This document shows positions 52,774 to 61,805 of a stretch of DNA of 64,000 nt, in pieces. Position 1 is the stretch's first letter. The number at the start of each line of letters is the position of its first letter. The translations under genes and the position numbers were made by a program. This DNA comes from Alphaproteobacteria bacterium (GTDB lineage Bacteria > Pseudomonadota > Alphaproteobacteria > UBA8366 > GCA-2717185), in contig WLWY01000012.1 in NCBI GenBank assembly GCA_012103325.1, positions 1-64,000 on the forward strand, written 5' to 3'. The notes beneath the pieces were generated by a model, which was given only the letters and a program-made list of their open reading frames with translations, had not been told where the DNA came from and did not search any database.

Positions 52774-53739
52774 ATGAGCCCCAGGATCGTTTTCGTGACC
52801 GATTTTCCGGATGCCGCCGATGTTGCGCGCGAGATGGCGCCGTCGGGGTTCGACCTCGCAATCGTGCCGGCGCGCAGTGCCGAATATAGAGAAGTCATGA
52901 GCGACGCCGAGTACCTGGTCGGCTTCGTCGATGGGCTGGTCGATCCGGAACTGTTCACGACGGGTCCGAAACTGAAACTCATCCAGTTGCTCAGTGCCGG
53001 GTACGATAAAGCCGACATTCCATCCGCCCGCGCCGCGGGTGTGCCGATCTGTAACAATGGCGGCGCCAACTCGGTCGCCGTATCGGAACACGCGATCCTA
53101 CTGGCCCTCGCCGTGTCGCGGCAGCTTATTCATCAGCACACCAACGTTACCGCCGGGCGGTGGCGCGGCAACAGCACACCGCGCGTCCATGAACTACGCA
53201 ACCGGACCATGGGCATCGTCGGGCTCGGTACCATCGGCAAGAAGACCGCACGGCTCGCGCTCGCCTTCGGGATGAACGTGAACTATTACGATATCGCGCG
53301 CCTGACCGAAGACCAGGAAGACGCGCTGGGCGTCCGCTTTCGGCTCTTGCGCGAATTGATGCGAACCTCGGACGTCATTAGCGTGCACACGCCGTTCAAC
53401 AAATCGACGCACAAGATGATCGGCAAGGACGAGTTCGCCCTGATGAAGCCTTCCGCCATCCTCATCAACACCGCACGCGGCCCGGTCATCGACGAGGTCG
53501 CCTTGCATGAAGCGCTGTCAACAGGTGTGATCGCCGGCGCCGGCCTCGATGTCTTTGATCAGGAACCACCGGAAGCCGACAATCCGCTATTCAGCCTCGA
53601 CAATGTAATCCTCACCGCGCATCTGGCAGGCCCGACCTTCGAGAGCAATACGGGCCGGGTCCGGAACGCCTTCGACAATGTGCAGCGTGTGGCACGCGGC
53701 GGGGCACCGCTCTGGGTAATCCCCGAGTTGGAAGAATAA
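52774..53739 (+). CDS. D-2-hydroxyacid dehydrogenase (NAD-dependent)
   Basis: A 321-residue member of the D-isomer 2-hydroxyacid dehydrogenase family. It has the cofactor motif MGIVGLGTIGKKTARLA (about 147-163), catalytic Arg about 235 (NTARGPVIDE), Glu about 265 (DQEPPEADNP) and His about 283 (ILTAHLAG). It interconverts D-2-hydroxy and 2-oxo acids. Strong Shine-Dalgarno CAGGGAGGA. Its neighbour, the FMN hydroxy-acid oxidase, works on the other stereoisomer in known relatives, so both could feed a 2-oxo acid pool. Confidence 0.92.
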   Translation: MSPRIVFVTDFPDAADVAREMAPSGFDLAIVPARSAEYREVMSDAEYLVGFVDGLVDPELFTTGPKLKLIQLLSAGYDKADIPSARAAGVPICNNGGANSVAVSEHAILLALAVSRQLIHQHTNVTAGRWRGNSTPRVHELRNRTMGIVGLGTIGKKTARLALAFGMNVNYYDIARLTEDQEDALGVRFRLLRELMRTSDVISVHTPFNKSTHKMIGKDEFALMKPSAILINTARGPVIDEVALHEALSTGVIAGAGLDVFDQEPPEADNPLFSLDNVILTAHLAGPTFESNTGRVRNAFDNVQRVARGGAPLWVIPELEE

Positions 53740-53790
53740 CGGCTATGTAGCTATTTATTGGTGTACGACGGATATCGACGGGTGTGACCG

Positions 53791-54342
53791 CTATACGATC
53801 GAGGTAGATGTATCCAGTTCGCTGGACACCTTGTTCAAATTAATGGCGCTCGGTAACGGCAGCGTTTTGAAGACAGTCATAGCCAGGATCATATCGACCG
53901 TATCGCCGTCCGCCGCCAAGGGCAGATAAAGCCGCTCAAGTTCCGAAAATTCCTTCTCGAAACTGATAAGCGGTTTTCCACGCCGCCAACTCGGTCGTTT
54001 CGATTCAAGGACATCGATCAAAAAGCTATGCACACCGGACTGTTTCTGGTTGTTCAAGTGTTCACCAACATAGCCTCCGGTCAAATTCCGGCCGGCGAAC
54101 TCCTCGATCCTCGATCCCACGGTACGGCGCCAGAACCGCAACGGGTCATGGTGAACTTCGAGTAACCATAGGTTCGGCAGGAGATGCGGAACGTCGATGG
54201 GGTCAAAATCGTCTCTGCTCGGTAGCTTGCCGTTTGGAGAAATCGAGAGCCAATATTCATACAGCGTTATGATGTCGGCATGAGCATCGCTCGGTACAGA
54301 CATAACCGCCGGTTCCACCTCGTCTCTCGTCCGCAAATCCAT
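53791..54342 (-). CDS. PAS_5-type single-domain PAS protein
   Basis: A 183-residue protein with the alphaproteobacterial PAS_5 pattern: LYEYWLSISPNGKLPSRDDF, DPIDVPHLLPNLWLLEVHHD, FWRRTVGSRIEEFAGRNLTG, and ERLYLPLAADGDTVDMILAM. No output domain. Such proteins are widespread in Rhodospirillales; most have no known function, though a sensory role is likely. Stands alone between the dehydrogenase and an AT-rich region. Confidence 0.8.
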   Translation of the reverse strand: MDLRTRDEVEPAVMSVPSDAHADIITLYEYWLSISPNGKLPSRDDFDPIDVPHLLPNLWLLEVHHDPLRFWRRTVGSRIEEFAGRNLTGGYVGEHLNNQKQSGVHSFLIDVLESKRPSWRRGKPLISFEKEFSELERLYLPLAADGDTVDMILAMTVFKTLPLPSAINLNKVSSELDTSTSIV

Positions 54343-54711
54343 TTGCCTTACCCCTTATAGTACGCCGCAGGGAGGGCGTATCATTGCTTGTTCTTTGCAT
54401 CGGGTCGGGAAACTACTCAAATTGACAACCTTTCTCATCACCCATTTGAACGATATCTATATGGTTTTATTGCAAGAATTCCACATAACAGTAATAAAAA
54501 TATCTGTAAAATTTTATGCTATTTGAAAATAGCCCCGGTGCGCTCCATTGAATATTTTCAACAAGCAAAGATAGTCTATAAACTTATTTATGTATGTAAA
54601 GTTTTATTACGCCAATCGATCGCATATACTAAGGATAGGTTCATTATCCATTGCAGCGTAGACAAGGCATATTGCCAGTATAAGCGGTGTACCGCGGATA
54701 TTTTGGTACGC
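54343..54711. other. AT-rich gene-poor interval
   Basis: These 369 bases are markedly AT-rich relative to the window. One plus-strand frame (54388-54750) is open for 120 codons, but it lacks a ribosome site, overlaps the end of the TSUP gene and shows no recognisable family, so I do not call it. The interval ends on the 3' side of the TSUP gene. Probably foreign or degenerate DNA, plus the upstream region of the PAS_5 gene. Confidence 0.5.
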
Positions 54712-55437
54712 TTAAAAGAATACAACCCCCACAACGGACCCGCAGATTAGCAAAATCAAGACGGTACGACGGAACAGCGCCTCGTCGACGCCGCGGAACA
54801 GACGGCTGCCCAGGAATATCGCGATGAGATAGAACGGTGCCAGAAGCAGCGCCCGCCATAGCTCGACCGACGTCACCGCGCCGCCATACCATAGTGCCGC
54901 AACGATCATGATCGCCCCAACGAAAGCCCATATAATGATATTCGCACGGCTTTTGCGGGCTGCGTCCGGGCCGGCATAAAGAAAAATCGGAACGATCGCA
55001 CCGATATAAGCAGCGCTCAAGAACCCGCCCGCCAGTGCCCCAACCCCGAAAAGCGGCATCGTGCCGAGAACGCGTTCGTAGCGCCAGCCGAACAGCAGAA
55101 CGACGGATATCCCGATAACGGCGAAGATAATCGCCTGCTTCATGATCTGTGGATCCGCCACAAGCAGGAGGTAGCTGCCGAACGGAATACTCACGGCCGT
55201 TCCCAGGATTAGCGGTATAGCGACCCGCCGAGACACATGGTGAAATGAATCGGGCACAAGCACCACATTGCCGATCAGATCGACCAGCAATATCGTGACA
55301 ACCGCGGTAACCGGTCCGAACAGGATTGTCATAACCGGCAACATGATCATTGGGCCGGCAAATCCCGCATAGCCGCGCACAACGCCACCGACAATGGCCG
55401 CAGCAACGGCGATCGAAAGGGATATGGGGTCGGGCAT
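54712..55437 (-). CDS. TSUP-family exporter (TauE/SafE-type)
   Basis: A 241-residue membrane protein with seven or eight hydrophobic segments and two-fold internal similarity (GGVVRGYAGFAGPMIMLPVM, then VGALAGGFLSAAYIGAIVPI), as in the TauE/SafE sulfite-exporter family. Members move sulfite, sulfoacetate or other organic anions across the inner membrane. It is the last gene of a unit with two LLM oxidoreductases (gaps of 20 and 11 bases), which suggests it clears sulfite or an acid product of their action. Confidence 0.85.
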   Translation of the reverse strand: MPDPISLSIAVAAAIVGGVVRGYAGFAGPMIMLPVMTILFGPVTAVVTILLVDLIGNVVLVPDSFHHVSRRVAIPLILGTAVSIPFGSYLLLVADPQIMKQAIIFAVIGISVVLLFGWRYERVLGTMPLFGVGALAGGFLSAAYIGAIVPIFLYAGPDAARKSRANIIIWAFVGAIMIVAALWYGGAVTSVELWRALLLAPFYLIAIFLGSRLFRGVDEALFRRTVLILLICGSVVGVVFF

Positions 55438-55457
55438 TATACCAAGGAGCGCTGATA

Positions 55458-56495
55458 TTAACCCTGCGCGGCACGTACGGCGCGGGCGATCTCACCCCAC
55501 TTGCCAAGATTGTCCGGGTTCTCGTCGATCGACTGCTTCGCAAAATACATAACCACCCGGCTCGCCACGCCCTTGTAACGGGCGATCAGCTTGTCCGCCA
55601 TATCATCCCAGCGCGCGACCAGACCGAACTGGTCCAACAATTCGTCGCTGACGGTATCGATCAATCCCTCCATGTCGCCAGCACGGAGTTTTTCAGCCAG
55701 CTTCAGCCGCGTGCCTTCGTGACCCAAATCATCGAACTGGAACGAATAGACAGGAGTCGACCCGTAGAAACTGATCGCGGATTTCGCCTCTCTTTCCAGC
55801 GCTGCCCGCTCCTCATGCGTATCGCCGGCAACGGCGAGAACGGGCACGATCAAATCGATATCGTCCAGCGAACGCCCGGCCTTCTGCGCGCCTTCGGCGA
55901 GCTTGGGGAGAACGCGATTCTCGATATAGGGCATGGAGTGCATGGGATGTACGTGCAATCCGTCGGCGACTTCACCGGTGACCTTGAGCATCAGCGGATT
56001 GACCGCCGACATATCAATCTTGATGTCCTCATAATTGTGGCGTTCCGGCGCCCAATGCGGCGTCAGCAGGTTCAATTGATAGAACGGCCCTTCGTGTTCC
56101 AGCCGCGCTTCGCCGCGAAACGCGGCAAGAGAAGCTTTCACCGCCAACACATAGTCGCGCATGCGCATTGCAGGCTTGTCGAATTCGACGCCGTAGCGGC
56201 GCACGATATGCGGCTTTACCTGGCTACCGAGCCCCAGCCGGAACTTGCCCTTTGTGTTGCGTGCCAACTCCCAGGCGATCTGCGCTGTCACCATCGGGCT
56301 GCGTGGAAACGCAACCGCGATGCCGGTCGAATAGTCGAGGCTTGGCGCCGCCATCGCTGCGGCAGCGACCATCATCCAGGGCACCTGACCGGACTCGGTG
56401 AACAGCAGACCCGACGCACCGATGCTTTCCATGTCGCGCGCAAACGCGCCGATATTGTCCCACGTATCCGCAGCGGTCTTGATGTCGAACTCCAT
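55458..56495 (-). CDS. LLM-class F420-type oxidoreductase (TIGR03617-like)
   Basis: A 345-residue LLM protein whose pattern LLFTESGQVPWMMVAAAAMA, GIAVAFPRSPMVTAQIAWELA and NTKGKFRLGLGSQVKPHI resembles the TIGR03617 group of F420-dependent LLM oxidoreductases. The start ATG at 56495 follows GGAG; the longer frame upstream is out of register with homologues. It lies 11 bases after the NtaA-type LLM gene and 20 bases before the TSUP gene. Confidence 0.85.
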   Translation of the reverse strand: MEFDIKTAADTWDNIGAFARDMESIGASGLLFTESGQVPWMMVAAAAMAAPSLDYSTGIAVAFPRSPMVTAQIAWELARNTKGKFRLGLGSQVKPHIVRRYGVEFDKPAMRMRDYVLAVKASLAAFRGEARLEHEGPFYQLNLLTPHWAPERHNYEDIKIDMSAVNPLMLKVTGEVADGLHVHPMHSMPYIENRVLPKLAEGAQKAGRSLDDIDLIVPVLAVAGDTHEERAALEREAKSAISFYGSTPVYSFQFDDLGHEGTRLKLAEKLRAGDMEGLIDTVSDELLDQFGLVARWDDMADKLIARYKGVASRVVMYFAKQSIDENPDNLGKWGEIARAVRAAQG

Positions 56496-56506
56496 TAAAA
56501 TCTCCG

Positions 56507-57826
56507 TTAGAGCGCAGCGTCCGGGCGTGTCAGACCAAAATGATCGCGCAAGGTGTCCCCTACGTAGGCGGTGCGGAATAACCCGCGCCGCTGCAGCAAC
56601 GGGATCACCTCGTCGATGAAGACGTTCAGCATCTCCGGCAGGACCGGTGGCATGAGGTTGAAACCATCCGATGCGCCATTGGTGAACCAGTCCTCGATCA
56701 GATCCGCCACCTGCTCCGGCGTGCCCGCAAAGGTGAAGTGCCCGCGCGCACCGGCCAATCTCGACAGCAGTTGCCGGAGGGTCGGTTTCTCCCGGCGCAC
56801 CAAGCCGACGATTATTTCTGTCCGACTGCGCGCCGCTTCCACGGTGGCCGGATCCGGAAAATCCGCGACGCAAAGCGGTTCGTCCAGCGGCAAATGCGAG
56901 AAGTCGTACCCACCGAAACGACCGGAAAGCCGCTTGCGCCCGACTTCGGGGTCGGCGAGATCGTTCAGTTCCTGCGACAGACGTTGCGCTTCCGCTTCGG
57001 TGCCGGCGATCACCGGGCTAAGACCCGGCAGGATGAGCGCCTGATCGGCTTCCCGTCCCTCCTCCGCGACCAGCGACTTCAGGTCCGCGTAAAAGGCCTG
57101 CGCGGTTGCCTTCTCCATATGCGCGGTGAATACCGCCTCCGCATGGCGGGCAGCGAAACGCCTGCCCGTATCGGACGATCCGGCCTGCACGAGAACCGGC
57201 CGGCCTTGCGGTCCCCGCGGCACGTTCAGCGGTCCGGCCACCTTGTAGTAGTCGCCAACGTGATCGATGGGGCTAATACGTTCGGCCCGCGCGTATTGAC
57301 CGCTTTCCCGGTCGTCCAGAATCGCGTCATCCGCCCAGCTGTCCCACAGGCCCTTTGCGACTTGCAGGAATTCCTCGGCGCGGGCGTAACGGTCGGCGTG
57401 ACTGACCTGACCTGCGTCGCCATAGTTGCGGGCAGCCGGAACGGACCAAGAGGTCACGATGTTCCAGCCGACGCGCCCGCCGCTGATGTGATCGAGCGAC
57501 GCGAACTGCCGGGCCAAGTTGTACGGTTCGCTATAGGTCGTCGATGTCGTCGCGATCATGCCAATCCGGCGTGTCGATACTGCGAGCGCACCCAACGCCG
57601 TGATCGGCTCCAGCCAATTGCGTCCGGTACGCGCCACGTCGTCGCCCAACGCAAGTTGATCGGCGAGGAATATGGAGTCGAACAGCCCTGCTTCCGCGCG
57701 CTGCGCCAAATCCTGAAAATAGCGGATATCGGTCAGCGGCAGCGGCGAAGCCTTGGGATGCCGCCACGACGCCTCATGATGTCCGCGGCTCTGGATAAAC
57801 AGATTGAGATGCAGTTGCCGTTTCAT
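56507..57826 (-). CDS. NtaA/SnaA/DszA-type FMN-dependent LLM monooxygenase
   Basis: A 439-residue member with NLFIQSRGHHEASWRHP, DSIFLADQLALGD, TTYSEPYNLARQFASLDHISGGRVGWNIVT and QAGSSDTGRRFAARHAEAVFT. Same subfamily as the protein encoded at 47724, but different in detail. These enzymes cleave C-N or C-S bonds using FMNH2. First gene of the LLM-LLM-TSUP unit. The NtaA family plus a sulfite-type exporter makes a sulfonate or sulfone substrate attractive, though unproven. Confidence 0.92.
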   Translation of the reverse strand: MKRQLHLNLFIQSRGHHEASWRHPKASPLPLTDIRYFQDLAQRAEAGLFDSIFLADQLALGDDVARTGRNWLEPITALGALAVSTRRIGMIATTSTTYSEPYNLARQFASLDHISGGRVGWNIVTSWSVPAARNYGDAGQVSHADRYARAEEFLQVAKGLWDSWADDAILDDRESGQYARAERISPIDHVGDYYKVAGPLNVPRGPQGRPVLVQAGSSDTGRRFAARHAEAVFTAHMEKATAQAFYADLKSLVAEEGREADQALILPGLSPVIAGTEAEAQRLSQELNDLADPEVGRKRLSGRFGGYDFSHLPLDEPLCVADFPDPATVEAARSRTEIIVGLVRREKPTLRQLLSRLAGARGHFTFAGTPEQVADLIEDWFTNGASDGFNLMPPVLPEMLNVFIDEVIPLLQRRGLFRTAYVGDTLRDHFGLTRPDAAL

Positions 57827-57915
57827 GCCGGCAGTCTAGGCGGCACCTCCAGGCAGGTCCACGGGCACGACGAACGAAGCGTCGTCTGTCAGGCGGCCGA
57901 CAGCCGCCGCGGCGC

Positions 57916-59577
57916 CTAATCGGGCCGACGGCACCAGAATAGGTACATGCCGTAGAAGGTCCGCGGGTTGGCCTGTTCGAACGCCTGCCAGTTTTCGAGC
58001 GCGCCGGGGGACTCATCGTCCGGGAAAGCGTCTGCATAGGCCCGCAAGGTCTCGTCCGGCAGGCTGAACCCGTGAAAGTCGAGCCCTTCGGCGGCCATGA
58101 AGTCACGGATTTCCGGAATCGCACATTGCTGTTCACTGACGTGCAAGGCGAGATCGCGAAAGCCGCTCTTGGTGAAGAAATCGGGCGATTTCGTCAGCGC
58201 GGCATCATCGTCGCCCGATACGCGGCCCATCAGCGTACGGCGATAGGCGCGCAGCCCGTCGTCGTCGGCGTCCGGACCCGGCCAATCCGGGTCTTCGGAC
58301 AGAGCCCGGATGACCCGGCGCGAAACAGCGCTGTAAAGCCCGATCAGCATCAGCCCGCCGGGACGGAGCCGGCCGATCAGCGCGCGCCACCCTTCATAGG
58401 GATCAGCCAAGTGATGCAATACTCCGACGCATTCGATTACGTCGAAGCGGCTATCGGTCTCGTCGAGACGCAGAATGTCGCCGATCGCAAAGCGCAAATT
58501 CTCCACCCCCAGCGCTTCGGCCATGCGCGTGCCGTAGGCGAGACTCGGCGCGCTCAAATCGATCGCCAGCACCCGAGCTTCGGGGCCATAACCGATCGCG
58601 GAATTTACCGCCTGACGGCCAGTTCCGGCGCCGGCAATCAGAACGTCGCAGGGACCGTCGATGACGGCAAGCGCATCGGCGGAGAAATGGCCGCGCATGC
58701 GGTCCCTGGCGCTTCCCAGTTGTGGCGCCTGCAAGCTGAGCCAGCGCGGATACGGGTCGTGCGTATATTGGTCGGCGACGCTGCGAGAGGTTTCGTCGGT
58801 GACCGCTGTCAACTGAAGCATGTGATCCGCATGGGCGGCTTCTATCCGGCGGGCCTCCAGTTCGTCGCGCAGCACGGCACGCAGCGCCCGGGGCGAAACC
58901 TTGTCGGCGGCGCGTGGCTCATGACCGATCGTTGAATGAAACGGATGGTAGAGCGACCACAACAGGAACACGCCGCCCGCCGCCGGATCGCCTTCGAACA
59001 CCGCGTCGATATCCACATTCAGTTCGCCTAGACGCGCCCTTTCGTCCTCATCGACGAAGAAAACATACTCGTTGTTCAGGCACTGCTGGATCAGCACGCA
59101 AGCGAATTCATAAACCGGCCGGGCGACAAGCAGTGTCGGCGATAGCAACAGGCGTCGCCGCAGCGCGGTCAGCAAGAATTCGATCTCAATGTCAGCGACG
59201 ACAGCATGGATCAGAGCCGCCGCGAACAACCGGTCGCGCAGCAACCGTGCACTCTTACGGGTGAGCAAAACCGCCGCAGCGTCCCAGCCGTCGGCCCGGC
59301 CGCGCGCCAGCACGTCGGCGAGTGGCGGGTGGCATTTCAAAAAGGCGAGCGCGCCGTTGCACAGCGCCTGCCGGTCGACATTCGCGAACGCGAACGCGGC
59401 TTCCAGACCACGCCGCGAAACGTCGGTCTCGGCAGAAATTTCGTAGCGCTGCAGCAGCGCAGCAAGCAGCCGCGCGGCATCCGGAGAATTCGGCCGGGAA
59501 GCAAGCGCGCGCGAGCACCGTTCGATCGCTTCCGCCGCCTCGAGTCCCGTCAAGGGCGCATTCACGGTCAACGACAC
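57916..59577 (-). CDS. Large class I SAM-dependent methyltransferase with N-terminal helical domain
   Basis: A 553-residue protein. Residues 1-290 form an all-helical, repeat-like region (AAEAIERCSRALASRPNSPDAARLLAALL is TPR-like). The C-terminal half has SAM motif I DVLIAGAGTGRQ (about 308-318), DLSAPSLAYGTRMAEALGVENL (motif II) and FDVIECVGVLHHL. A GTG start is used. Proteins with this layout methylate unknown targets; the helical part could bind a protein or lipid partner. It starts five bases from the 142-bp repeat copy B. Confidence 0.82.
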   Translation of the reverse strand: MSLTVNAPLTGLEAAEAIERCSRALASRPNSPDAARLLAALLQRYEISAETDVSRRGLEAAFAFANVDRQALCNGALAFLKCHPPLADVLARGRADGWDAAAVLLTRKSARLLRDRLFAAALIHAVVADIEIEFLLTALRRRLLLSPTLLVARPVYEFACVLIQQCLNNEYVFFVDEDERARLGELNVDIDAVFEGDPAAGGVFLLWSLYHPFHSTIGHEPRAADKVSPRALRAVLRDELEARRIEAAHADHMLQLTAVTDETSRSVADQYTHDPYPRWLSLQAPQLGSARDRMRGHFSADALAVIDGPCDVLIAGAGTGRQAVNSAIGYGPEARVLAIDLSAPSLAYGTRMAEALGVENLRFAIGDILRLDETDSRFDVIECVGVLHHLADPYEGWRALIGRLRPGGLMLIGLYSAVSRRVIRALSEDPDWPGPDADDDGLRAYRRTLMGRVSGDDDAALTKSPDFFTKSGFRDLALHVSEQQCAIPEIRDFMAAEGLDFHGFSLPDETLRAYADAFPDDESPGALENWQAFEQANPRTFYGMYLFWCRRPD

Positions 59578-59581
59578 GCCT

Positions 59582-59723
59582 CCTAGATCAGATCAGGGTT
59601 TGTTGGAATCGCCTTTGGCGATCCAGCAACCGTGTGAATCTGATCTAACTTATTGATAGGGATCGGATTCACAAGAGTATCCGAACACATAAAATGGGTT
59701 CGTCTAAACTTGATCCGATCCAG
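59582..59723. repeat. 142-bp structured dispersed element, copy B
   Basis: This is the reverse-complement counterpart of 1907-2048, with a comparable hairpin series. Where copy A has AACTCAT-TTT-ATGAGTT, copy B has CGAAC-C-CAT-TTT-ATG-T-GTTCG when read in the same sense, so the stem survives despite base changes. Ends here are CCTAGATCAGATCAGGGTT and, inward, CCTGGATCGGATCAAGTTT. It lies between the methyltransferase start and the ABC ATPase stop. Confidence 0.8.
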
Positions 59724-59773
59724 GCCGGCAGCGGATATCCGTTTGATTTCGCCCGAGCTGGCAGGTTCGCGAT

Positions 59774-60871
59774 TTAGACAACCGCATCCGTCGATGGGTC
59801 GATAAGGTGCATCTTGTCCATGTTGACGGTAAAGCCCATCGACTCGCCGACATTGCTGACCGCCGACGGTTCGGCGCGGGCGCAGATCTCCGTCGGGCCG
59901 AGCGAGAAGAAGACCATGGTGTCGATTCCCATTGGCTCCAGAACATTGACGTTGGCATCGATGTCTTGTTGTGCCCCATTGGCATGCTGCCGTCGCTCGG
60001 TCACGTGTTCGGGCCGAATACCGAAGATCATTTCCTTGTCGGCATAGGACGCATAGCGCGCCGCGCGTTCCTCCGGCACGGGGAGCGAGATATCATCGTT
60101 CAGGCGAACGGCGAGCCCCCCGGCGGTCTTGGTCAGGTTACAGGGCGTGAAATTCATCGAGGGTGAGCCAATGAAGCTGGCGACAAAGTGGGTTCGCGGA
60201 TTGCTGTACATCTCGTCCGGCGTACCGACCTGCTCGATCACCCCATTGTTCATGACGACGATTCGATCTGCCAGCGTCATCGCCTCGATCTGATCGTGGG
60301 TGACGTAGACCACCGTCGTCTGGACACGTTGGTGGATCTTCTTGATCTCGGTCCGCATCTGCACGCGCAGCTTGGCATCCAGGTTGGAGAGCGGTTCGTC
60401 GAAGAGAAATACCACCGGGTCGCGAACGATCGCGCGGCCCATGGCGACGCGCTGGCGCTGACCGCCGGAGAGCTGCTTCGGGCGGCGTTCCAGCAATTCG
60501 CCGATATTCAAGATATCGGCCGCATTTTGCACGCGCCGGTCGATCTCCTCCTTCGACGTTTTTCGGATCCTCAGGCCAAAGGACATGTTCTGATAGACGC
60601 TCATATGCGGATAGAGCGCGTAGTTCTGAAAGACCATGGCGATATCGCGGTCCTTGGGCGGAACCTCGTTGACGACGCGGTCGCCGATCTGGACCATACC
60701 GCCGGTGATATCCTCCAGGCCGGCGATCATGCGTAGGGTCGTCGTCTTGCCGCAGCCCGATGGCCCGACCAAAGCTACGAATTCGTTGTGCGCGATATCG
60801 AGGTTGATGCCCCGGACCGCTTGAACTTCCCCGTAGTGCTTCCACAAATCCTGAAGTTTTATTGTCGCCAT
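59774..60871 (-). CDS. ABC transporter ATP-binding protein (MalK/UgpC type)
   Basis: A 365-residue ATPase of the carbohydrate-uptake CUT1 type. It has Walker A GPSGCGKT (36-43), Q-loop MVFQNYALYPHMSV, signature LSGGQRQRVAMGRA, Walker B VVFLFDEPLSNLDAKLR, and the H-loop THDQ. A C-terminal TOBE/MalK-like regulatory domain follows. It energises import through the two permeases upstream. The ATG at 60871 begins MATIKLQDLWKHYG; the upstream frame overlaps the permease gene and lacks similarity. Last gene of the operon. Confidence 0.93.
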   Translation of the reverse strand: MATIKLQDLWKHYGEVQAVRGINLDIAHNEFVALVGPSGCGKTTTLRMIAGLEDITGGMVQIGDRVVNEVPPKDRDIAMVFQNYALYPHMSVYQNMSFGLRIRKTSKEEIDRRVQNAADILNIGELLERRPKQLSGGQRQRVAMGRAIVRDPVVFLFDEPLSNLDAKLRVQMRTEIKKIHQRVQTTVVYVTHDQIEAMTLADRIVVMNNGVIEQVGTPDEMYSNPRTHFVASFIGSPSMNFTPCNLTKTAGGLAVRLNDDISLPVPEERAARYASYADKEMIFGIRPEHVTERRQHANGAQQDIDANVNVLEPMGIDTMVFFSLGPTEICARAEPSAVSNVGESMGFTVNMDKMHLIDPSTDAVV

Positions 60872-60890
60872 TTCGTGCTCATTCCTCGCG

Positions 60891-61805
60891 CTATTTGATT
60901 GCACCCTGCGTCAATCCAGAGGTGTAGTAATCCATCAGGAAGCCATAGAGTATGACGATCGGAAGCGTTCCCAGCAGACAGGCCGCCATCAACGAACCCC
61001 AGAAGTAAATGTCACCGCGGATCAATTCGGTGAAGACACCGACCGACAGGGTCTTCGCGTGTTCGTCCTGGATGAAGACAAGCGAATAGAGGAATTCGTT
61101 CCAGCTGAGCGTGTAGGAAAACAGGATCGCGCAGATGATGCCGGGAATAGCCATCGGCAGTACGACGCGGAACAACGCACCCAACCGCGAACAGCCATCG
61201 AGATAGGCGCATTCCTCGACCTCGACGGGTATCGTTCGGAAGTACCCCATGAGCAGCCAGGTGACGAAGGGTATCAGGAAGGTCGGGTAGGTCAGAATCA
61301 GCGACCAATACGTATCGCGGATCGGAATATAGTCATCGATCGCGTTCACGACGTCGATTAGCGGCAGAAACAGCAGCGTCTGCGGCACCAGATAGGTGAT
61401 GAACACCGCGACGCCAAACAATTCAACACCCCGGAATTTCAGGCGAGCCAACGCATAGGCGGCCAGGATGCCGACCGTGACCGAGATGATCGTCGAAACC
61501 GTAGTGACGATCAGCGTGTTCACCATCCAATGCTCGAAGAAGGAGGTATTCGTCGCCAGATAGGTGAAGTTCTCTACCGCGATCCCAGTCGCCCAGAACG
61601 GCGATTCTCCGAGATTGTTGATCTCTTGCTTCGACTTCAGCGAGGTGATGAAAATGATGTAGAAGGGGAACAGGGCGAATGCGAGATAAGGTATCAGGGC
61701 GACATAGTTCGCAAACGCCTTGCGTAGGCGCCAGAACGGAACTTTGTTTTCGGCCAGCAACTCACCGCTGCTGGTTGTCATCGCCGTCATTTCATTAGAG
61801 CTCAT
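60891..61805 (-). CDS. ABC transporter permease (MalG-like)
   Basis: A 304-residue inner-membrane permease with about six hydrophobic segments and the EAA motif EVEECAYLDGCSRLGALFRVVLPM-type loop that contacts the ATPase. The typical start YLAFALFPFYIIFITSLKSKQE is present. Overlaps the upstream permease stop by 11 bases (61795-61805). One of the pair of CUT1-type permeases; substrate likely a sugar or polyol derivative. Confidence 0.92.
   Translation of the reverse strand: MSSNEMTAMTTSSGELLAENKVPFWRLRKAFANYVALIPYLAFALFPFYIIFITSLKSKQEINNLGESPFWATGIAVENFTYLATNTSFFEHWMVNTLIVTTVSTIISVTVGILAAYALARLKFRGVELFGVAVFITYLVPQTLLFLPLIDVVNAIDDYIPIRDTYWSLILTYPTFLIPFVTWLLMGYFRTIPVEVEECAYLDGCSRLGALFRVVLPMAIPGIICAILFSYTLSWNEFLYSLVFIQDEHAKTLSVGVFTELIRGDIYFWGSLMAACLLGTLPIVILYGFLMDYYTSGLTQGAIK

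Noticed and set aside
54388..54750. 120-codon open frame on the plus strand in the AT-rich interval
   Set aside because: No ribosome site, no recognisable family, composition follows the AT-rich background, and it overlaps the end of the TSUP gene.
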